Assembly (NCBI GenBank): GCA_964035545.1
Contig: OZ037772.1
Location: forward strand, 1,823,001-1,887,000
DNA: 64,000 nucleotides
Source: Bugula neritina
Taxonomy: Eukaryota; Bryozoa; Gymnolaemata; Cheilostomatida; Bugulidae
Reading direction: 5' to 3'
The notes below the pieces were generated by a model. The model was given only the letters and a program-made list of their open reading frames with translations. It had not been told where the DNA came from and did no database searches. Shown in pieces: positions 12,601 to 23,800 of the stretch. The position numbers were made by a program, and so were the translations under genes. Position 1 is the stretch's first letter. Every line of letters begins with the position of its first letter.

Positions 12601-13422
12601 AAAAAACATCATTTTTTCTGGGTAAACGTAATCCAATCATTAATTGTGAACAGGCAATTGATGTCCAAGCATTTTTTTAAAGTCGTCAACCTAATATCTG
12701 TTTTAGGTGGATGGAATAATAACCCATCTGTAACTGGCTTTCAGTCTATCTTTAGAAAATTGGTGACCCGATGTGGTGTACATCCAGGCAACTCAGGAAA
12801 TTCTAAGCCATTAGATAACACAACTGCTATTCTCGCTTCAACTAGCTATATTCCACTGTTTTCTCAGGAAGATAATGCGGATATCTTCATTCATGATGAG
12901 TTGAAACCTGCTGAAAAAGTAAGGGTTTTAGCTGGCCCTGTTTTGGGTAATGTTGTTGTCTACATCTCTGGGTGGGTTGTCCGAAAAGCACTAAGAAAAG
13001 TAACATGTCTAGAGTGCAGGCAAGCTCTAGTGAACAAGGAGTGCTGCAGTCTCAAGTATGGTAAGCTCAAAAAACTATTGCATGTTAAAAACAATGGTGG
13101 GCTTACTATACCTTCAGATGGAGTTATTACCACTTGTTTATGCACTCACAAACACCTAAAAGGCCAAAAGTTCGTGAAATTACTTCAGCTACAAATAGAT
13201 GTGAAGCAAGAAATTGGTAAATATGACATATTTGGAATTGCTCAACATTCCATGGAAACATCATTAGGCATTGAAAATCATCATTTCTCCCTTTTAAATT
13301 TGCTTATTGAGGTATATTATGACTTATTCCAGCACCACATTGCTAAACTAACAAATATTGCTATGCACAAACTAGATTTCAGGCAATGTAGCAACAAAAA
13401 TGTACTGTTTAGAGGCCAGTAA
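9663..13422 (+). CDS. P-element/THAP9-like transposase
   Basis: Ten exons join in one 835-codon frame with no stop: 9663-9864, 9946-10059, 10208-10412, 10487-10634, 10719-10814, 10959-11544, 11631-11744, 11829-12001, 12086-12237, 12707-13422. Exon 1 encodes the second half of a THAP zinc finger (FPNKQKDFSRW, CSDHFYSDSF, RRLRSGAVP). Its CxxC half must be in an exon I could not find. Then come a basic linker, a coiled coil (LKQRVRFLEEKVSQLQKQ) and the RNase H-like catalytic region, with candidate acidic residues in LTLDAMSIRK, CVTMDGHASN and FSQDHLELFF. LLDPCHMIKLVRN and KITARHVSFQRNKMKV are family hallmarks. The C-terminus has YISGWVVRKAL and a CLEC motif. Human THAP9 is about 900 residues, so the length fits. 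This could be a mobile element or a domesticated gene; flanking inverted repeats were not found. Confidence 0.93.
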
Positions 13423-14799
13423 TAAGGATGTGGTTAATTAATCGTATTTATTGTATTTATATTATAACATTAGATAATCACAAACATTGTTATTGCAATA
13501 TAATATTAATTTTTGTTTATTCTGTAATTTTATTTTAATCACTTATTGCTTTCAGAACAGAATTTAAAACTTTGAAAGGTTTAAGGAAATCTGTTACTTG
13601 CCTGTGTTGTAAAGTTGTGTTTTACCATTTGTTTTTTATATTATTTATAAACTTTTATACTGGTTATCTTTACTGTCAGTTTTCATGTACTAAAGCTGAA
13701 ATTTGCTTTGCTGTTGCTTTTCATTTCATTTTGACTAATGTGTTGATCTAATCAATAAATATGTAATGCATTTGTTAGGTTATTAAAGTTATTATCATAT
13801 ATACTTGAGGTACATGTTTCATAAAATGATAATTAGCCATGAAATTTCAAATACCAAAAGTAAAATAAACAAAATAATTGATTCCTGCTTCACAGTGCTA
13901 AATTTTCATTATTTTTTAGTGTTTAGCTTAATTTATTTGCTCTTATAGCTTGCATTTATAATGGATTTTACTACTACTGCTGTATGCAAAACAAGTAGGC
14001 GTGGTTAAGTATACCATGTTAAGGCGGAGCTAAACTATTTGGCCACGCTAAAACGTCCTTGGCCTCTCCAGGTATATTCCAGCTCAGTGGTGGGTACGGC
14101 AAGCATATAGCATAATTTATTTCCCAATGCGACAAGATTATCTAGACGGTGCGCTTACGCCTCTCATTGTACTTAAGCAATATCCAATTGTACGGTTCTT
14201 ATGACTTTAAAATCCGTTTTTGAGAAGCAAGGCTAGATAGAAGTTAATGATCGATATTGACTCGCTAAGAGTTTTCATGTAAACCCGCAAACTACAACTT
14301 TTAACTTGACTGCAAAGCTGGAAGTACGATAAGCGTCGCCGTATTGATTTCAGGCGAATTTTAGTTGATTTCTTTCAAACTGCTGAGAAGTAATATTTGC
14401 TTCCATTTTATGTCTGTATCAGCCATCAGGGCTATCGCGATACAATTATAAATGTTCTTAAATCAATCAATATTATGAAATAAATAATGTAGGAAATTCA
14501 ATTTTGACTATATAGAATAATCTCGATCTGAATAAGTATTATTTATTTATTGTATCACTTGCACTTCGTCTCACTCTTACTCTTAAAGTCAGATAACATA
14601 GTTAATGTTATAGTACATACTGAGACGATACTGATACTCATAGTCATACTGATACTCAATCCCATACTCAATCTCATACTGAGTCTGATACTCATAGTCA
14701 TAGTGATAGTCTTTGCCAGATTATTGCTAGATAATTTAAGCTAGTACTAGTACTACTACTAGTAGTACTACTACTAGTACTAATAATCACAGTACTAAT
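13423..14799. other. Spacer downstream of the transposase
   Basis: No coding exon recognised. 13980-14420 is richer in G+C and CG dinucleotides than its surroundings, with no recognisable gene or RNA. 14540-14780 is cryptic simple sequence made of ATACTG and TACTAG units. Confidence 0.4.
13754..13759 (+). promoter_or_regulatory. Polyadenylation signal candidate
   Basis: AATAAA lies about 330 bases after the transposase stop. In such AT-rich DNA the hexamer is common, so this is only plausible. Confidence 0.35.
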
Positions 14800-15020
14800 C
14801 AGGGTTGGGGTCAATTACATGTAAATGTAATTAATTGCAATTACAATTACATGAAGATTTGTCAATTACAATTATAATTACTGTAAAAAATAAATGTAAT
14901 TAATTACAATTACAATTACTTTTGTTCTCACAAGGAATAAATAGAAGTCACTCCTAGGATCTAGCTACCAGGGGCAGTGTTGACAGTGGTGAACCTCTTT
15001 TGTTTTCTACAGTGATACTA
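14800..15020 (+). mobile_element. MITE-like element, copy 1, CAGGGTTGGGG end
   Basis: Begins CAGGGTTGGGGTCAATTACA, followed by overlapping TGTAATTAATTACAATTAC palindromic stretches. It aligns in reverse orientation with 20090-20362 up to a shared CAGTGATACTAT end. Many hAT-type MITEs in animals start with CAGGG and a GGGTCAATT-like sequence, so a hAT relationship is possible but not shown. No matching inverted terminus was found at the other end. Confidence 0.55.
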
Positions 15021-15419
15021 TTATATCATTCCATACCAAATCAACCAACTTTCAAGGGGTCCCAAGTCTTTGTGTCTCAGGTTTTGCTCATATTTACACC
15101 AAATAGACCTACACATGTTCAGCTCACCATTCGTGAATATTTCTGGCCTGACACAAAAATACTTTGCGAAATTACTACTTTGGTGAACAAAGGTTGGGAA
15201 ATATTTTGAGGAAAATTTGTGATTTACACTTTTAAACCAATTTATAAGTAATTTAAAACTTGATTAGGCGAGTATTTGAAATTTTTCAAAATTTACAAAG
15301 ATTTGTTCATATTCAATGACTTTGCATATATGCACACAAAGTATTCTGTAATATGTAATATGTAATTGGGCTCACTGGGTAGGTTATATTATTGTATTCA
15401 TATTAACCAACTTGACAGT

Positions 15420-15565
15420 TTACTAATTCATTGTCTAACTCTGTCTGTCTTAGTCTAGTAACACTATTTATTTATTTATTTACTTATTAATTTATTTATT
15501 TGACTAAATCTTGTCTGTCTTTGTCTAGTAACACTATTTATTTATTTATTTACTTATTAATTTAA
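15420..15565. repeat. Tandem duplication of about 72 bp
   Basis: Two near-identical units, each with a GTCTAGTAACACTATTTATT stretch and TTTATTTACTTATTAATTT. Confidence 0.75.
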
Positions 15566-16012
15566 TTAAATTACTAGTTTATATTACCAAGTTATATTAC
15601 TAGTTTATATTACCAAGTTATATTACTAGTTTATGTAACCAAGTTATATTACTAGTTTATGTTACCAAATTAAATTACTAGTTTATATTACCAAGTTATA
15701 CTACCAAGTTATATTACTAGTTTATGTTACCAAGTTATATTACTAGTTTATGTTACCAAGTTATATTACTAGTTTATATTACCAAGTTATATTACTAGTT
15801 TATGTTACCAAGTTATATTACTAGTTTATGTTACCAAGTTATATTACTAGTTTATGTTACCAAGTTATATTACTAGTTTATTTTGCCAAGTTATATTACT
15901 AGTTTATGTTACCAAGTTATACTACCAAGTTATATTACTAGTTTATGTTACCAAGTTATATTACTAGTTTATGTTACCAAGTTATATTACCAGTTTATAT
16001 TACCAAGTTGTA
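15566..16012. repeat. 26-bp minisatellite, block 1
   Basis: Unit of 26 bp built on ACCAAGTTATATTACTAGTT plus TATGTT, with a few short (17-bp) units where TACTACCAAG recurs. The same satellite resumes at 16805. Confidence 0.9.
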
Positions 16013-16804
16013 ACTGCCCTCCTAGTTTGCTATGAAAGTTCCATACGGGTGTATGTTTTAGTGTAGATAGTTTATTAATTTACACTGTTCACACCATTTA
16101 CACCTTTTACACCTTTTACACCTTTTACACCGTGAAACTACAATTTTCACAAAACAAAATGATTAAAATATGATAGAATAAGAGCAAATTAAACACAGAA
16201 AAGTACATAAAAGATATTGATAAATTGCTTGTTTTATAATTATTAAAATATTCAAAGTAACAGTATAAATCAACAAAGTTATAATATATAAAAGCATACC
16301 TCTTTCACCCTTTCTAGGAGAGAGTTAGTAGTATAAAGAAAGCAACATTTTATACCGTGTGTTTGTAAAAATAGCTATAATATTATGTGAGAGTAGATGA
16401 GAATGGAACCTTGACGCTTGAGGGTTCTTACGATAATGTCCTGGCTAAATGTATTTTAACTGTTTTTGTCGGCATGTGTAAAGCTAGTGCACTCAGTTTC
16501 TTAGTCATGGTTTTTTGAGTGCAGCCAGTGCAAAATAAAACTTGCAATGCACCGAGTGATACTAAAATGGTCTTGAAGATAAAAAAACAGTGACAAACAA
16601 GTGCTAAAGAGTACACTAAGGATGGGTGATTCATCGCTGTTGGAATATGTGACAACACAAACGCAGTGTGGCAATGTCGGTAAATGCTAAATTGCTAATT
16701 GATATATATTATGACAGTTATGAACAAATTGGCAGCAGAGTGTCAGTAAGCAAACTAAATAAAACCAAATTTATGAAATTTTACTATTTATTATAAAGGA
16801 CACT
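16013..16804. other. Unique 0.8-kb segment inside the 26-bp satellite
   Basis: Non-repetitive sequence separates two blocks of the same satellite. It includes a short CACCTTTTA repeat at 16085-16135. No convincing ORF or terminal repeats. It may be an inserted element, or the ancestral sequence around which the satellite was duplicated. Confidence 0.5.
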
Positions 16805-17705
16805 ACACAAGTTATATTACTAGTTTATGTTACCAAGTTATATTACTAGTTTATGTTACCAAGTTATATTACTAGTTTATGTTACCAAGTTATATTACTA
16901 GTTTATACTACCAACTTATATTACTAGTTTATATTACCAAGTTATATTACTAGTTTATGTTACCAAGTTATATTACTAGTTTATGTTACCCAGTTATATT
17001 ACTAGTTTATTTTGCCAAGTTATAGTACCAAGTTATATTACTAGTTTATGTTACCCAGTTATATTACTAGTTTATGTTACCAAGTTATAGTACCAAGTTA
17101 TATTACTAGTTTATGTTACCAAATTATATTACTAGTTTATGTTACCAAGTTATACTACCAAGTTATATTACTAGTTTATGTTACCAAGTTATATTACTAG
17201 TTTATGTTACGAAGTTATATTACTAGTTTATATTACCAAGTTATATTACTAGTTTATGTTACCAAGTTATATTACTAGTTTATGTTACCAAGTTATATTA
17301 CTAGTTTATGTTACCAAGTTATATTACTAGTTTATGTTACCAAGTTATATTACTAGTTTATGTTACCAAGTTATATTACTAGTTTATGTTACCAAGTTAT
17401 CTTACTAGTTTATGTTACCAAGTTATATTACTAGTTTATGTTACCAAGTTATATTACTAGTTTATGTTACCAAGTTATATTACTAGTTTATGTTACCAAG
17501 TTATATTACTAGTTTATGTTACCAAGTTATATTACTAGTTTATGTTACCAAGTTATATTACTAGTTTATATTACCAAGTTATATTACTAGTTTATATTAC
17601 CAAGTTATATTACCAGTTTATGTTACGAAGTTATATTACTAGTTTATGTTACGAAGTTATATTACTAGTTTATGTTACGAAGTTATATTGCTAGTTTATA
17701 CTGCT
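16805..17705. repeat. 26-bp minisatellite, block 2
   Basis: About 34 further copies of the unit of block 1, ending in variants with TTACGAAG. It ends about 95 bases before the first recognisable collagen exon. Confidence 0.92.
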
Positions 17706-17800
17706 AGTATTCAACAACTACCCTCCAGCACATCTCAACTCTGACACAACTAAGCTGACTAATCATCCGTATAGTTTATAGTTTTTGTTGAATTCTTCAG

Positions 17801-20800
17801 ACCCTGAGAACTGTGCGTGTGGCTTCACCTGCGAGTGTGGTGCCTGTGTTGGGGTATGTGACCTTGACAGAGACTGTGGGAAGCTGCAGATCTGTTTGGA
17901 GAAAATATGTTATCAGCAGGCCTCACCAGATGACAGAACTGTTGTCTGGGATCTTTATCACTCAGAACTAGTAGAATGTTCTTCAGGTTTGAATGCGAAA
18001 TCTTTGTTCTAAACTCTATTGGAGTTTAAAAGTGTTGCTTTCTGTTGTACTTATATCTGTGCTGGCCAGGATTTTTGAATGATTTTTGTTATGTATTTAC
18101 ATAACAGAGTGTAACCTTAAAGCTGAATTTGCTTTATTTTCTACATAATTTGGTTTGCGATTTTTCAGTAGAAATGAGGCATCACACTTGGTGTGATTAT
18201 CAGCATTTTTTGCAGGTGCTTCTATCCGTGTACTGACAACACATCCTGTCCTAGTGATGGACAGATCTGTCACCATGGTGTCTGTAAAGAAGGCTGTCAG
18301 GTGAGTAGTCGCTATGACTTATACTGCGAGTTATTGATGACTTTCATACTATGAGTTGTGACTACCTACTATAATTTATACTGCGAGTCCAAGTAGCTGC
18401 TGTAACTTATGCTGTGAGTCATGACTAACTGAAATCACTTATACTGTGAGTCATGACTAACTGAAATCACTTATACTGTGAGTCATGACTAACTGATATC
18501 ACTTATACTGTGAGTCAATTATCAAAAATAGCAAAGAAGTAGAGATATGTTGTGTATGTGAGATATGTGAGGTTATTTAGTGACTAGTTCGCTATTTATA
18601 GAGTTTTGTTTCTATTAATAGACTGTACTGAAAATGAACAATGTGGATCTGAGTTTACTGAATGCATATCCAACATATGCTATCAGCTTTATCCTCTCAA
18701 CAATCCAGATCTTTCTGATGCTGAGCAGGACAGACTCTTTGATGATCCGCTGGATCTACAGGATGATGGTAAGTTACTCTGTTAGTACAGTTACTCTGTT
18801 AGTATAGTTTCTATGTTACTATAGTTACTCTGTTAGTATAGTTACTCTGTTAGTATAGTTACTCTGTTAGTATAGTTACTCTGTTAGTATAGTTACTCTG
18901 TTAGTACAGTTACTCTGTTAGTATAGTTACTCTGTTAGTATAGTTACTCTGTTAGTACAGTTACTCTGTTAGTATAGTTACTCTGTTAGTATAGTTACTC
19001 TGTTAGTACAGTTACTCTGTTAGTATAGTTACTCTGTTAGTATAATTGCTCTGTTAGTACAGTTACTCTGTTAGTATAGTTACTCTGTCAGTATAGTTAC
19101 TCTGTTAGTATAGTTACTGTGTTAGTACAGTTACTCTGTTAGTATAGTTACTGTGTTAGTACAGTTACTCTGTTAGTATAGTTACTCTGTTAGTATAATT
19201 ACTCGGTTAGTATAGTTACTCTGTTAGTATAGTTACTCTGTTAGTATAGTTACTCTGTTAGTTTAGTTACTCTGTTAGTATAATTACTCTGTTAGTATAG
19301 TTACTCTGTTAGTACGGTTACTCTGTTAGTACAGTTACTCTGTTAGTACGGTTACTCTGTTGGTTTAGTTACTCTGTTAGTATAGTTACTCTGTTAGTAT
19401 AGTTACTCTGTCAGTATAGTTACTCTGTTAGTATAGTTACTGTGTTAGTACAGTTACTCTGTTAGTATAGTTACTCTGTTAGTATAATTACTCGGTTAGT
19501 ATAGTTACTCTGTTAGTATAGTTACTCTGTTAGTATAGTTACTCTGTTAGTTTAGTTACTCTGTTAGTATAATTACTCTGTTAGTATAGTTACTCTGTTA
19601 GTACGGTTACTCTGTTAGTACAGTTACTCTGTTAGTACGGTTACTCTGTTGGTTTAGTTACTCTGTTAGTATAGTTACTCTGTTAGTATAGTTACTCTGT
19701 TAGTATAGTTACTCTGTTAGTATAGTTACTCTGTTAGTATAGTTACTCTGTTAGTATAGTTACTCTGTTAGTTTAGTTACTCTGTTAGTATAGTTACTCT
19801 GTTAGTATAGTTACTCTGTTAGTATAGTTACTCTATTAGTATAGTTACTCTGTTAGTATAGTTACTCTGTTAGTATAGTTACTCTGTTAGTTTAGTTACT
19901 CTGTTAGTATAGTTACTCTGTTAGTATAGTTACTCTGTTAGTATAGTTACTCTGTTAGTTTAGTTACTCTGTTAGTATAGTTAATCTGTTTACTTCTCAA
20001 TTACTTTAAACTTTTAAATCTTATAATCTTAAGAAATTAATTTTTTTTTAACATGCCTACTGTTAAATAACAAGTTCAGGTTAAGTCAATGTAGTATAGT
20101 ATCAGTGTTGAGAACAAAGCACGTTCACCCCTGTCAAAATTGCCCCTGCTAGGTGGACCCTAGAGGTGAAATTGCATAACTTCTATTTGTCCTTTGTGAG
20201 AACAAAAGTAATTGTGATTGTAATTAATTGCTTTACAATGTAATTTTGTACTGTAATTAATTACATTTATTTCAACTGTAATTACAATTATAATTGTAAT
20301 TGACAAATTCTCATGTAATTGTAATTAATTACATTCACATGTAATTGACCCCAACAACCCTGGTTTATTATGGAGCTCATACTTTTATTGTTCAAGGTCT
20401 AGATGTATTCTCCACCATGTTTTTACTAGAAGTAAACTTTAATTTGGTAATAAGTTTACAATAAACTGTTGTTTCGCATTGTAGAGTTTATTATTGTCTG
20501 AATATTGTATTGAGAATATTGGCTTAACAATATCAGTGCAGCGATATGATTGACCTGACTATATAAATGCAGCGATGTGATTGGCTTGACAGTATCAGAG
20601 TAGTGATGTGATTGGCTACTCTGTTCTGTTTTGCAGGGCCATGCCTACATGTATTATGTGTTAATCTTGTTTTGCAGTGAACAGAAAGGGAGAATGGGTC
20701 CCAAAAGACACCCGGGATCTTACAGAACTGATGGAGAGGAAGGGTTCACCCGATGTTGATTGCCTGCCTGGTATATCCGGCAATCCTGGAGATGCAGGAG

Positions 20801-23800
20801 AAAGGAGACCACCTGGTTTCCCAGGAGATACCGGACTTTTTGGAGAACCAGGTAATGTTTATGCTCAATTGAGTTCAATCTGTCAAGTTATGTTGGGATC
20901 TTTTTCGTTTTCGTTATTTTATGTTTGTTACAAAGAAAAGAGGAAAAAACTCTGTCACGGAGCATTTTTGTTTTTTTAGAGAGCTTTGGATTATTTGATT
21001 ATGGTCTACACAGGGGTGTAGGCAGAATAAACTACACAGGAGTGTAGGCAGAATAAACTACACAGGGGTGTAGACAGACTAAACTACACAGGGGTGTAGA
21101 CAGACTAAACTACACAGGGGTGTAGACAGACTAGACTACATAGGGGTGTAGATGGACTAAACTTACTACGAACGTATAACTACCCTGTGTCATGCTGTCA
21201 TGACGTCTCTATTCTCTCCTATAATTTGACTTTTATCTAGCGAGCTGATTTCTAGTAGGCTATTCTATAGTGACCAGTCACACTGTTTATTATAGCAACA
21301 TAGAAATCAAGTTGAAAACTAGTTGCACCTGTTGTGATGCTATCAATGGGTGCTTACCGGTAGAGATGGAGTACCTGGACCTGTTGAGATAGGATATCAG
21401 GGTAAACAAGGAGATCAAGGTCCTGCAGGTAAGAATGAGGAGTTACTCACCCTTGCTTGTGTATTTCTGTTCTTTTTAGGTATGCTATAATATGCTGGGG
21501 TTTTTCTCACACCTATGATATATGCTGGGATTTCCCTCACGCCAATGCTATATGCTGGGATTTCCCTCACAGATATGCTATATGCTGGGGTTTCCCTCAC
21601 AGATATTCTATATGCTGGGGTTTCCCTCACAGATATGCTATATGCTGGGGTTTTCCTCACAGCTAGTCTGCACTAAGGCAGTGAGTAGGCTAAGTAATCA
21701 TATTGAATCCCAGCAGTGATTGTTACTTCAACTGACAGGATTACTGTGTATGATAGTTACTCTGACTGGTTTCCATGGATCATTTTTACCATACTGTTTA
21801 CCACATGATGCATTGTCTGAGTAAAAACAAGGAAACAAAGAAATATACCAGAAATGTTGAGAAATTTTGTGTTCCAGAATTAATAAATGACCACTTGTAA
21901 TGCATACTGGTGCTGCTTGGTTCATAGGACCTGTCGGACAAGCCGGAGAACCCGGTCTGCATGGCAGAAATGGAAAGACAGGAGAAACTGGACCAGCTGG
22001 TATGCCTGGTCCAACTGGCTCAAGGGGGGTCACTGGAGAACCCGGATCTGATGGAAGGTATTTTTTGTGCTTTACTCTACCCTATTCAGCTTCTTAGAAC
22101 TTTTTATTTGATTTAGTTTTTATAATTTGTTGTCAATTTTTTCAGAGACGGTTTACCTGGAGTACTGGGTGCTGATGGTAGACCTGGGGAGCAGGGTGAT
22201 CAAGGACCTCCTGGCTCCATGGATCCAGTGGGAATCCCCAGTAACCAGGGACCTGAAGGTGCTCAAGGAGACAAGGGTGATGGGGCAGGAACATTCTTTA
22301 CTCAGTTTTCTATTTATTTCAGTTCTCTGGTTTTCCACTAGTCAATCCTTTAGTTGTTTATTTGTTTTAGTTTATTTATGTTAATACTAGAGTTGCTTCA
22401 GTGACACCGCATCATGTAATATATTACATAACAGTGCAGTATAATACACCATAATATAATATGGTATACAATACAATAATATTACAGAAAAATTACTATA
22501 GGGGCCAGCTGGGCCACAGGGTGCTTCTGAACCAACTGGATTGTCCGGGCCAACTGGTCCTCAGAGACCCCACGGAGCTTCTGTGAATTCCCGGCGAACA
22601 AGGACCTAAAGGTATGAATTAAGTTGAACCAATCTTTGTCCTTAGTTATTGGCCATCAACAGAATCATGGCTCTAAGAGTTTTCCTACCTGGTAAGAAGA
22701 TAAGGCAACTCCTAACTCATGATAATATGAATGGTGCTGCTGTTGTAGGACTCACTGGTTTCCAGGGACCTCAGGGATTTCCCAGATCTCCCGGTGAAAG
22801 GGGAGATGTTGGACCAGTGGGTATTGCTGGACCACCTGGGCTACGGGGTGCTGACGGCAAACAAGGAATTACTGGTTCTCCTGGTGCTATGGGTGCAATG
22901 AGACCACCTGGACCTGATGGTGCTAAGGTAAACACTTACACTGCTAACAGGTTATTGTTACTCATCTTGTTAGTTTAGTGGTAATAAACCAATAGTCTGT
23001 ATTTCTAGGGTGAACAAGGAAGAGATGGGGAAATGGGTAGTCCTGGCAGACCTGGACCTCCTGGACTTCCTGGTGAAGCCCAAGTATTTGGTTAGTTATT
23101 AGCAAAACCAAGTTATTGTTCATTACTTGTATCTTTTTCATTCTCTTTCAACTGTTTATTGGTAATATTTTGGGAATTTCATTCATAGCTTGTGATTGAA
23201 GCTTTATTTTATTCTACCATGGGTTATGTTAGGTGCTCCCCTATGATGATGAGTGCAATGATGTCCAACGGTAAAGGTGTACAAGCAGATGATGCAGGCG
23301 CCAACAATGAGCTCTATAATATGTACCTCAGTGAGTAATGGTCATGACGTGCTTTGATGTTGCCTGCTTTGTAGCAGAAAGGCTCTTTTAAATGCTGTTT
23401 TGGAACTCAAATGACGGACCTGTTTCAAATTGTTTGTATGTTTAATTTGCAGACAAACAATTTTATAATTTACTGCTAGAAACTATTGTAATAAAAATAT
23501 AGACAGCTGTTGTAATGTGTTTCTCCTCCTAGCATTGATGATTGACATTCTTGTTTGATGAGTCGCTTATTTAGTTCGCTTCTTCAGTCAAATGTTGCTA
23601 CATTCTGACATATCATATAATGTTGGTTTTATTGCTGTTAGCTTACATAACTACTTCTACCTTATTTCTCTAGAAACAAAAGTAATGGATGGGTCCAAAG
23701 ACAGCCCTGTTAGAGACTGTAGAGAACTCTTTACTGAAAACCCAGAGTTCAAGAGTGAAACTTAATGGGTGAGAGAAGATGCTGATATGTTTCTATTTTC

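Noticed and set aside
16428-16658. 76-codon minus-strand ORF inside the satellite gap
   Set aside because: No similarity, no splice context, and a composition expected by chance.
15566-17705. CRISPR-like array
   Set aside because: Units are contiguous 26-bp repeats without unique spacers, and the genome is eukaryotic.
20678-22927. A-to-I RNA editing that restores collagen glycines
   Set aside because: Attractive because every change is A for G, but the 5' neighbours are G or C (disfavoured), and the TAA stop and frame slips cannot be repaired this way. Kept only as something to test.
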